Shown here one piece after another: positions 9,026 to 20,320 of a DNA stretch of 64,000 nucleotides; positions within the stretch are counted from its first letter, which is position 1, and each line of letters opens with the position of its first letter. Both the position numbers and the translations under genes were made by a program. The DNA comes from Ianthella basta (Eukaryota > Porifera > Demospongiae > Verongiida > Ianthellidae): the NCBI GenBank assembly GCA_964019415.1, contig OZ025882.1, positions 1 to 64,000 of the forward strand. Reading direction: 5' to 3'. The notes beneath the pieces were generated by a model, which had not been told where the DNA came from, ran no database searches, and saw nothing but the letters and a program-made list of their open reading frames with translations.

Positions 9026-12000
9026 GGCAAGATATGACAAGGTAAGATTTGGCAAGACTTGGCAAGATATGACAAGGTAAGATTTGGAAAGATTTGGCGA
9101 GATATGACAAGGTAAGATTTGGCAAGATTTGGCAAGATATGACAAGGTAAGATTAAGCAAGATTTGGCAAGATATGAAAAAGTAAGAATAGGCAAGATTT
9201 GGCAAGATATGACAACTTAAAGGTAAGACTTGGCAAGATTTGGCAAGATAGGATAAGGTAAGATAAAGCAAGATTTGGCAAGATATGACAAGGTAAGATT
9301 AAGCAAGATTAGGCAGGATATGACAAGGTAAGATTTGGCAAGATTTGGCAAGATTTGGTAAGATATGACAAGGTAAGATGCGGCAAGATTTGGCAGGATA
9401 GGACAAGGTAAGTTTTGGCAGGATTGGGCAAGATATGACAAGGTAATATTAGGCAAGATTTGGCAAAATATGACAAGATAAGATTTGGCAAGATTTGGCA
9501 AGATATGACAAGGTAAGATTAAGCAAGATTTGGTAAGACATGTCAAGGTAAGAATTGGCAAGATATGGCAAGATATGACAAGGTAAGATTCGGCAATATT
9601 TGGCAAGATATGACAAGGTAAGATTAGTCAAGATTTGGCAAGATATGACAAGGTAAGATTTGGCAAGATTAGGCAAGATTTGGCGAGCTATGACAAGGTA
9701 AGATTTGGCAAGATTTTGCAAGATATGACAAGGTAAGATTTGGCAAGATTTGGCAAGATATGACAAGGTAAGATTAAGCAAGATTTTGTAAGATATGACA
9801 AGGTAAGATTTGGCAAGATTTGGCAAGATATGACAAGATAAGATTTGGCAAGATTTGGCAAGATATGACAAAGTAAGATTAGTCAAGATTAGGCAAGATA
9901 TGACAAGGTAAGATTTGGCAAGATTAGGCAAGATTTGGCGAGATATGACAAGGTAAGATTTGGTAAGATTTGGCAAGATTTGACAAGGTAAGATTAAGCA
10001 AGATTTGGCAAGATATGAAAAGTAAGATAAGGCAAGATTAGGCAAGATATGACAACAGAAGGTAAGATTTGGCAAGATTTGGCAAGATATGACATGGTAA
10101 GATTAAGCAAAATTTGGCTAGATATGAAAAAGTAAGATTAGGCAAGATTTGGCAAGATATGACAAGTTAAGATTTGGCAAGATTAAGCAAGATATGAAGG
10201 TAAGATTAGGCAAGATTTGGCAAGATATGACAAGATAAGATATGGCAAGACTTGGCAAGAGATGACAAGAGAATATTTGGCAAGATTTGGCAAGATATGA
10301 TAAGGTAAGATTCGGCAAGAATTGATAAGATATGACAAGGTAATATTTGGCCAGATTTGGCAAGATATGACAAGATAAGATTTGGCAAGATTTGGCAAGA
10401 TATGACAAGGTAAAATTAAGCAAGATTTGGCAAGATATGACAAGGTAATGTTTGGCAAAATTTGGCAAGATATGACAAGGTGAGATTAAGCAAGATTTGG
10501 CAAGATATGAAAAAGTAAGATTAGGCAAGATTTGGTAAAATATGACAAGGTAAGCTTTGGCAAGATATGACAAGGTAAGATTAGGCAAGATTTGGCAAGA
10601 TATGACAAGGTAAGATTTGGCAAGATTTGGCAAAATATGACAATGCAATATTTGGCAAGATCTGGCAATATATGATAAGGTAAGATTTGGCAAGATTTGG
10701 CAAGATATGATAAGGTAATATTTGGCATGATTTGGCAAGATATGAGGAGATAAGATTTGGCAAGATTAGGCAAGATATGACAAGGTAATATTTGGCAAGA
10801 TCTGGCAATATATGACAAGGTAAGATTTGGCAAGATTTGGCAAGATATGATAAGGTAATATTTGGCAAGATTTGGCAAGATATGAGAAGATGAGATTTGG
10901 CAAGATTTGGCAAGATATGACAAGGTAAGATTTGGCAAGATCTGGCAATATATGACACGATAAGATTTGGCTAGATTTGGCAAGATATGATAAGGTAATA
11001 TTTGGCAAGATTTGGCAAGATATGAGAAGATAAGATTTGGCAAGATTTGGCAAGATATGGCAAGGTAATATTTGGCAAGATCTGGCAAGATATGACAAGA
11101 TAAGATTTGGCAAGATTTGGCAAGATATGATAAGGTAATATTTGGCAAGATTTGGCAAGATATGAGAAGATAAGATTTGGCAAGATATGGCAAGATATGA
11201 CAAGGTAAGATTAAGCAAGATTTGGCAATATATGAAAAAGTAAGATTAGGCAAGATTTGGCAAGATATGACATGGTAAGATTTGGCAAGATTTAGCAAGA
11301 TATGACAGGGTAAGATTTGGCAAGATTTGGAAAGATATGAGAAGATAAGATTTGGCAAGATTTGGCAAGATATGACAAGGTGAGATTAAGCAAGATTTGG
11401 CAAGATATAAAAAGTAAGATTAGGCAAGATTTGATAAAATATGACAATGTAAGCTTTGGCAAGATATGACAAGGTAAGATTAGTCAAGATTTGGCAAGAT
11501 ATGACAAGGTAAGATTTGGCAAGATTTGGCAAGATATGACAAGGTCATATTTGGCAAGATCTGGCAATATATGACAAGGTAAGATTTGGCAAGATTTGGC
11601 AAGATATGAGAAGGCAAGATTAAGCAAGACTTGGCAAGATACGAAAAGGAAGAATACGCAAGATTTGGCAAGAAATGACAACTTAAAGGTAAGACTTGAC
11701 AAGATTTGGCAAGATATGACAAGGTAAGATCAGGCAAGATTTGGCAAGATATCACAAGGTAAGATTTGGCAAGATTAGGCAAGGTATGACAAGGTAAGAT
11801 TCGGCAAGATTTTGTATGATATGATAAGGTAAGATTAGGCAAGATTAGGAAAGATATGACAAGGTAAGATTTGGTAAGATTTGGCAAGATATGACAAGGT
11901 AATATTTGGCAAGATTTGGCAAGATATGACAAGATAAGATTTGGTGAGATTTGGCAAGATATGAAGGTAAGATTAAGCAAGATTTGGTAATTTATGACAA

Positions 12001-12838
12001 GGTAAGAATTGGAAAGATTTGGCAAGATATGACAAGGTAAGATTAAGCAAGATTTGATAAGATATGACAAGGTAAGATTTGGCAAGATTTGGCAAGATAT
12101 AACAAGGTAAGATTTGGCAAGATATGGCAAGGTAAGATTAGTCAAGATTTGTCAAGATATGACAAGGTAAGATTTAGCAAGATTAGGCAAGATTTGGCGA
12201 GTTATAACAAGGTAAGAATATGTAAGATTTGGTAAGATATGACAAGGTAAGATGAAGCAAGATTTGGCAAGATATGAAAAGTAAGATAAGGCAAGATTTT
12301 GCAAAATATGACAACTGAAGATAAGATTTGGCAAGATTTTGCAAGATATGACATGGTAAGATTAAGCAAGATTTGGCTAGATATGAAAAAGTAAGATTAG
12401 GCAAGATTTGGCAAGATATGACAAGTTAAGATTTGGCAAGATTAAGCAAGATATGAAGGTAAGATTAGGCAAGATTTGGCAAGATATAACAAGATAAGAT
12501 TTGGCAAGAATCTGCAAAATATGACAAGGGAATATTTGGCAAGATTTGGCAAGATATGACAAGGTAAGATTCGGCAAGAATTGGCAAGATATAACAAGGT
12601 AATATTTGGGAAGATTTGGCAAGATATGACAAGGTAAGATTAGTCAAGATTTGGCAAGATATGACAAGGTAAGATTTGGCAAGATATGGCAAGATATGAT
12701 AAGGTAATATTTGGCAAGATTTGGCAAGATATGAGAAGATAAAATTAGGCAAGATTTGGCAAGATATGACAAGGTAATGTTTGGCAAGATTTGGCAAGAT
12801 ATGACAAGGTGAGATTAAGCAAGATTTGGCAAGATATG

Positions 12839-14321
12839 AATAAGTAAGATAAAGGAAGATTTCGGAAGATATGACAAGGTAAGCTTTTGCAAGATTTGAG
12901 TCAAGATTTGGCAAGTTATGACAAGATAAGATTTGGCAAGATTTGGCAAGATATGAAGGTAAGATTTGGCAGGATTTGGCAATATATGACAAGGTGAGAT
13001 TAAGCAAGATTTGGCAAGATATGAAAAAGTAAGATTAGGCAAGATTTGGCAAGATATGACAAGGTAAGATTAGGCAAGATTTGGCAAGATATGACAAGGT
13101 AAGAATTGGCAAGATTTGGCAAGATATGACAAGGTAAGATTTGGCAAGATTTGGCAAGATATGAGAAGGTAAGATTAAGCAAGATTTGGCTAAATATGAA
13201 AAGGAAGAATAGGCAAGATTTGGCAAGATATGACAACTTAAAGGTAAGACTTGGCTAGATTTTGGCAAGATATGACAAGGTAAGATCAGGCAAGATTTGG
13301 CAAGATATGACAAGGTAAGATTTGGCAAGATTAGGCAAGATATGACAAGGTAAGATTTGGCAAGATTTGGCAAGATTTGGTAAGATATGACAAGGTAAGA
13401 TTCGGCAAGATTTGGCAAGATATGTCAAGGTAAGATTAGGCAAGATTTGGAAAGATATGACAAGGTAAGATTTGGCAAGATTTGGCAAGATATGACAAGG
13501 TAATATTTGGCAAGATTTGGCAAGATATGACAAGATAAGATTTGGCAAGATTTGGCAAGATATGAAGGTAAGATTAAGCAAGATTTGGTAAGATATGACA
13601 AAGTAAGAATTGGAAAGATTTGGCAAGATATGACAAGGTAAGATTTGTCAAGATTTGGCAAGATATGAGAAGGCAAGATTAAGCAAGATTTGGCAAGATA
13701 TGAAAAAGTAAGATTAGGCAAGATTTTGCAAGATATGACATGGTAAGATTTCGCAAGATATGACAGGGTAAGATTTGACAAGATTTGGCAAGATATGACA
13801 AGGTAAGATTAGGCAAGATTTGGCAAGATATGACAAGGTAAGATTAGGCAAGATTTGGCGAGATGTGACAAGGTAAGATTAGTCAAGATTTGGCAAGATT
13901 TAAAAAAGTAAGAATAAGCAAGATTTGGCAAAATAAGACAACGTAAGATCAGGCAAGATTTGGCAAGATATGACAAGGTAAGATTTGGCAAGATTAGGCA
14001 AGATATGACAAGGTAAGATTTGGCAAGATTTGGCCAGATTTGGCAAGATATGACAAGGTAAGATTCGGCAAAATTAGGCAAGAAATGACAAATCTTGCCA
14101 AACATTACCTTATCATATCTTGCCAAATCTTGCCAAATCTTACCTTGGCATATCTTACCAAATCTAGCCTAATCTTACCTTGTCATATCTTGCCAAATCT
14201 TGCAAAATCTTACCTTGTCATATCTTGCCAAATCTTGCCGAATCTTACCTTGTCATATCTTACTAAATTTTGCCAAATCTTGCCAAATCTTACCTTGTCA
14301 TATCTTGCCAAATCTTACCTT
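12839..14321. repeat. Palindrome spacer containing the orientation switch
   Basis: Satellite DNA between the two arms. The part up to 14090 is in forward orientation. Its reverse complement is collinear with 47050-48000; for example, the variants at 13809-14080 correspond to about 47100-47300, and those at 13255-13626 to about 47380-47800. At 14089-14091 the last forward unit (ATGACAA) and the first reversed unit (CCAAATCTTG) share CAA, so the join has about 3 bp of microhomology. Confidence 0.7.
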
Positions 14322-17300
14322 CATATCTTGCCAAATCTTGCTTAATCTCACCTTGTCATATCTTGCCAAATCTTGCCAAACATTACCTTGTCATATCTTG
14401 CCAAATCTTGCCAAATTTTATCTTCTCATATCTTGCCAAATCTTGCCAAATATTACCTTATCATATCTTGCCATATCTTGCCAAATCTTACCTTGTCATA
14501 TCTTGCCAAATCTTGACTAATCTTACCTTGTCATATCTTGCCAAATCTTCCCAAATATTACCTTGTTATATCTTGCCAATTCTTGCCGAATCTTACCTTG
14601 TCATATCTTGCCAAATCTTGCCAAATATTCCCTTGTCATATCTTGCAGATTCTTGCCAAATCTTATCTTGTTATATCTTGCCAAATCTTGCCTAATCTTA
14701 CCTTCATATCTTGCTTAATCTTGCCAAATCTTAACTTGTCATATCTTGCCAAATCTTGCCTAATCTTAAGTTTTCATATCTAGCCAAATCTTGCTTAATC
14801 TTACCATGTCATATCTTGCAAAATCTTGCCAAATCTTATCTTCAGTTGTCATATTTTGCAAAATCTTGCCTTATCTTACTTTTCATATCTTGCCAAATCT
14901 TGCTTCATCTTACCTTGTCATATCTTACCAAATCTTACATATTCTTACCTTGTTATAACTCGCCAAATCTTGCCTAATCTTGCTAAATCTTACCTTGTCA
15001 TATCTTGACAAATCTTGACTAATCTTACCTTGCCATATCTTGCCAAATCTTGCCAAATCTTACCTTGTTATATCTTGCCAAATCTTGCCAAATCTTACCT
15101 TGTCATATCTTATCAAATCTTGCTTAATCTTACCTTGTCATATCTTGCCAAATCTTTCCAATTCTTACCTTGTCATAAATTACCAAATCTTGCTTAATCT
15201 TACCTTCATATCTTGCCAAATCTTACCAAATCTTATCTTGTCATATCTTGCCAAATCTTGCCAAATATTACCTTGTCATATCTTGCCAAATCTTACCAAA
15301 TCTTACCTTGTCATATTTTTCCTAATCTTGCCTAATCTTACCTTATCATATTATACAAAATTTTGCCGAATCTTACCTTGTCATATCTTGCCTAATCGTG
15401 CCAAATCTTACCTTGTGATATCTTGCCAAATCTTGCCAAATATGACCTTGTCATATCTTGCCAAATCTTGCCAAATCTTACCTTGTCATATCTTGCCAAA
15501 TCTTGACTAATCTTACCTTGTCATATCTTGCCAAAGCTTACATTGTCATATTTTATCAAATCTTGCCTAATCTTACTTTTTATATCTTGCCAAATCTTGC
15601 TTAATCTCACCTTGTCATATCTTGCCAAATCTTGCCAAATCTTATCTTCTCATATCTTTCCAAATCTTGCCAAATCTTACCCTGTCATATCTTGCCAGAT
15701 CTTGCCAAATCTTACCATGTCATATCTTGCCAAATCTTGCCTAATCTTACTTTTTCATATATTGCCAAATCTTGCTTAATCTTACCTTGTCATATCTTGC
15801 CATATCTTGCCAAATCTTATCTTCTCATATCTTGCCAAATCTTGCCAAATATTACCTTATCATATCTTGCCAAATCTTGCCAAATCTTATCTTGTCATAT
15901 CTTGCCAGATCTTGCCAAATATTACCTTGCCATATCTTGCCAAATCTTGCCAAATCTTATCTTCTCATATCTTGCCAAATCTTGCCAAATATTACCTTAT
16001 CATATCTTGCCAAATCTTGCCAAATCTTATCTTGTCATATATTGCCAGATCTTGCCAAATATTACCTTGTCATATCTTGCCAAATCTTGCCAAATCTCAT
16101 CTTCTCATATCTTGCCAAATCTTGCCAAATATTACCTTATCATATCTTGCCAAATCTTGCCAAATCTTACCTTGTCATATATTGCCAGATCTTGCCAAAT
16201 ATTACCTTGTCATATCTTGCCTAATCTTGCCAAATCTTATCTCCTCATATCTTGCCAAATCATGCCAAATATTACCTTATCATATCTTGCCAAATCTTGC
16301 CAAATCTTACCTTATCATATATTGCCAGATCTTGCCAAATATTGCATTGTCATATTTTGCCAAATCTTGCCAAATCTTACCTTGTCATATCTTGCCTAAT
16401 CTTACCTGGTCATATCTTGCCAAAGCTTGCCTTGTCTTATTTTACCAAATCTTGCCTAATCTTACTTTTTCATATCTTGCCAAATCTTGCTTAATCTCAC
16501 CTTGTCATATCTTGCCAAATTTTGCCAAACATTACCTTGTCATATCTTGCCAAATCTTGCTTAATTTTACCTTGTCATATCTTGCCAAATCTTGCCAAAT
16601 CTAATCTACTCATATTTTGCCAAATCTTGCCAAAAATTACCTTATCATATCTTGCCAAATCTTGCCAAATCTTATCTTGTCATATCTTGCCAAATCTGGC
16701 CAAATATTACCTTGTCATATCTTATCAATTCTTGCCGAATCTTACCTTATCATATCTTGCCAAATCTTGCCAAATATTCTCTTGTCATATCTTGCCAAGT
16801 CTTGCCAAATCTTATCTTGTCATATCTTGCCAAATCTTGCCTAATCTTACCTTCATATCTTGCTTAATCTTGCCAAATCTTAACTTGTCATATCTTGCCA
16901 AATCTTGCCTAATCTTACTTTTTTATATCTAGCCAAATTTTGCTTAATCTTACCATGTCATATCTTGCCAAATCTTGCCAAATCTTACCTTCAGTTGTCA
17001 TATCTTGCCTAATCTTGCCTTATCTTACTTTTCATATCTTGCCAAATCTTGCTTAATCTTACCTTGTCAAATCTTGCCAAATCTTACCAAATCTTACCTT
17101 GTCATATCTCGCCAAATCTTGCCTAATCTTGCCAAATCTTACCTTGTCATATCTTGCCTAATCTTGACTAATCTTACCTTGTCATATCTTGCCAAATCTT
17201 GCCAAATCTTATCTTGTCATATCTTGCCAAATCTTGCCAAATCTTACCTTGTCATATCTTACAAAATCTTGCTTAATCTTACCTTGTCATATCTTGCCAA

Positions 17301-20198
17301 ATCTTGCCAAATCTTACCTTGTCATATCTTGCAAAATCTTGCCAAATCTTACCTTGTCATAGCTCGCCAAATCTTGCCTAATCTTGCCAAATCTTACCTT
17401 GTCATATCTTGCCAAATCTTGACTAATCTTACCTTGTCATATCTTGCCAAATATTGCCGAATCTTACCTTGTCATATCTTGCCATATCTTGCCAATTCTT
17501 ACCTTGACATGTCTTACCAAATCTTGCTTAATCTTACCTTGTCATATCTTGCCAAATCGTGCCAAATCTTATCTTGTCATATTTTGCCAAATCTTGCCAA
17601 ATATTACCTTGTCATATCTTGCCTAATCTTGCCAAAACTTACCTTGTCCTATCCTGCCAAATCTTGCCGCATCTTACCTTGTCATATCTTACCAAATCTT
17701 GCCAAATCTTGCCAAATCTTACCTTGTCATATCTTGCCCAATCTAACTTAATCTTACCTTGTCATATCTTGCCAAATCTTGCTTTATCTTACCTTATCCT
17801 ATCTTGCCAAATCTTGCCAAGTCTTACCTTTAAGTTGTCATATCTTGCCAAATCTTGCCTATTCTTACTTTTTCATATCTTGCCAAATCTTGCTTAATCT
17901 TACCTTGTCATATCTTGCCAAATCTTGCCAAATCTTACCTTGTCATATCTTGCCAAATCTTTCCAAATCTTACCTTGTCATATCTTGCCAAGTCTTGCCA
18001 AATCTTACCTTGTCATATCTTGCCAAATCTTGCCAAATCTTACCTTGCCATATTTTGCCAAATCATGCCTAATCTTACTTTGTCATATCGTGCCAAATCT
18101 TGCCAAATCTTACTTTGTCATATCCTGCCAAATCTTGCCAAATCTTACCTTTTCATATATTGCCAAATCTTGCCAAATATTTCCTGTCATATCCTGCCAA
18201 ATATTGCCTTATCTTACCTTGCCAGATCTTGCAAAATCTTGCAAAATCTTACCTCGTCATATCTTGCCAGATCTTACCTTGTCGTATCTTGCCAGATCTT
18301 ACCTTGTCATATCTTGCCAAATCTTACGTGGTCATATCTTGTTAAATCTTGACAAATCGTACCTTGTCATATCTTGCCAAATCTTGCTAAATCTTGCCAA
18401 ATCCAACTTTGTCACATCTTTCCAGATCATACCTTGTCGTATCTTGCCAAATCTTACCTTGTCATATCTTGCCAAATCTTGCCAAATCTTACCTTGTCAT
18501 ATCTCGCCAGATCTTACCTTGTCGTATCTTGCCAGATCTTACCTTGTCATATCTTGCCAAATCTTACGTGGTCATATCTTGCTAAATCTTGCCAAATCTT
18601 ACTTTGTCATATCTTGCCAAATCTTGCTAAATCTTGCCAAATCCAACTTTGTCATAACTTGCCAAATCTTGCCAAATCTTACTTTGTCATATTTTGCCAA
18701 ATCTTGCCAAATCTTACCTTGTCATATCTTGCCAAACCTTACCAAATCTTACCTTGTCATATCTTGCCAAATCTTGCCAAATCTTACCTTGTCATATCTT
18801 GCCAAATCTTGCCAAATCTTACCTTGTCATATCTTGCCAAATCTTGCCTAATCTTGCAAAATCTTACCTTGTCATATCTTGCTAAATCTTGCCAAATCCA
18901 ACTTTGTCATATCTAGCCAAATCTTGCCAAATCTTACTTTGTCATATTTTGCCAAATCTTGCCAAATCTTACCTTGTCATATCTTGCCAAACCTTACCAA
19001 ATCTTACCTTGTCATATCTTGCCAGATCTTACCTCGCCATATCTTGCCAGATCATACCTTGTCGTATCTTGCCAAATCATACCTTGTCATATCTTGCCAA
19101 ATCGTACTTTGTCATATCTTGCCAAATCTTGCCAAATCTTACCTTGTCATATCTTGCCAAATCATGACTAATCTTACCTTGTCATATCTTGCTTAATCTT
19201 ACTAAATTTTACATTGTCATATATTGCCAAATCTTGCCAAATCTTACCTTGTCATATCTTGCCAAATCTTGCCGAATCTTACCTTGTCATATCTTACCAA
19301 ATCTTGCCTGCTCTTACCTTGTCATATCTTGCCAAATCTTGCCCAATCTTACCTTGTCATATCTTGCCTAATCTTGCCTAATCTTACCTTGTCATATCTT
19401 GCCAAATCTTGCCAAATATTACCTTGTCATATCTAGCCAAATCTTGCCAAATCTTACCTTGCCATATCTTGCCTAATCTTGCCTAATCTTACCTTCAGTT
19501 GTCATATCTTGCCTAATCTTGCCAAATCTTACCTTGTCATATCTTGCCAAATCTTGCTAAATCTTACCTTGTCATATCTTGCCAAATCTTGCCTAATCTT
19601 ACTTTTTCATAATTTGCCAAATCTTACTTTATCTTACCTTGTCATATCTTGCCAAATCTTGCCAAATCTTACCTTGTCTAATGTTGCCTAATCTTGTTAA
19701 ATCTTACCTTGTCATATCTTGCCAAATCTTGACTAATCTTACCTTGTCATATCTTGCCTAATTTTGCCAAATCTTACCTTTTGCATATCTTGCCAAATCT
19801 TGCCAAATCTTACCTTGTCATATCTTACCAAATCTTGCTTAATCTTACCTTGTCATATCTTGCCAAATCTTGCCAAATCTTACATTGTCATATCTTGCCA
19901 AATCTTACCTAATCTTACTTATTCAGATCTTGCCAAATCTTGACTAATCTTACCTTGTCATATCTTGCCAAATCTTGCCGAATCTTACCTTGTCATATCT
20001 TGCCAAATCTTGCCAAATCTTAACTTGTCATTTCTTACCAAATCTTGCTTAATCTTTCCTTGTCATATCTTGCCAAATCTTGACTAATCTTACCTTGTCA
20101 TATCTTGCCAAATCTTGCTTAATCTTACTTTTTCATATCTTGCCTAATCTTGCCAAATATTACCTTGTCATTCCTTGCCAAATCTTGCCAAATCTTAC
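14091..20198 (-). repeat. 35-bp satellite, reversed block up to the LINE
   Basis: The same satellite, now reading as ATCTTGCCAA, ATCTTGCCAA and ATCTTACCTTGTCAT on the top strand. It runs from the orientation switch at 14090/14091 to the tail of the complete LINE. From about 14322 it mirrors the left arm. Top-strand frames are all open here for the reason given for the forward block and are not genes. Confidence 0.97.
20183..20198. other. LINE target-site duplication, 3-prime-end side
   Basis: tcttgccaaatcttac next to the LINE tail is repeated at 23567-23582 next to the LINE 5-prime end. Such words are common in this satellite, but the paralogous empty site at 51059-51074 has the word once, between the same flanks. 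A duplication of up to 16 bp is therefore supported. Confidence 0.7.
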
Positions 20199-20215
20199 AT
20201 ACATACATACATACG
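20196..20215 (-). repeat. LINE 3-prime tail, TGTA tetranucleotide repeat
   Basis: Four to five TGTA/TACA repeats at the 3-prime end of the element, directly abutting satellite. Short microsatellite tails in place of poly(A) are known for RTE-type elements. The same tail is kept in the duplicate at 5042-5060. Confidence 0.85.
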
Positions 20216-20320
20216 TCGGCCTATTATTGCACCGGGGCTACATACAAGAAGCTATAGTGTACACATGTCCAATGAAAGTTGTGCAATATCAGTAAGTTGG
20301 TAGTTGCATGGCCTATGTAG

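Larger units (their letters stand above)
4751..12838 (+). repeat. Left arm of large inverted repeat
   Basis: Reading inwards, this segment matches the reverse complement of 20508 down to 14322. Shared landmarks include the LINE end, characteristic variant units and 35-bp-unit order. Sums of matching coordinates step from 25256 (outer end) to about 27160 (inner end). The steps come mainly from a 990-bp and an 804-bp duplication present only in this arm, with smaller steps such as 35, 60 and 135 bp. Inner matching stops near 12838, just after GGTGAGATTAAGC. Confidence 0.85.
5061..14090 (+). repeat. 35-bp satellite, forward orientation block
   Basis: About 255 units of a 35-bp satellite. In this orientation a unit is two copies of the 10-mer AAGATTTGGC, one AAGATATGAC and a 5-bp AAGGT. 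Substitutions and indels of 10 or 35 bp are common. In this orientation the consensus contains stop codons (TAA in GGTAAG, TGA in ATGAC), while the opposite strand has none in any frame, so long minus-strand frames appear throughout. They encode a 35-residue periodic peptide because three units are 105 bp, and I consider them non-coding. The block includes the left arm of the palindrome (to about 12838) and most of its spacer. Confidence 0.97.

Noticed and set aside
7365-9125. Minus-strand frames of 226-323 codons in the forward satellite block
   Set aside because: They are 35-residue periodic translations of a stop-free satellite strand. All three frames are open and variants are not codon-biased.
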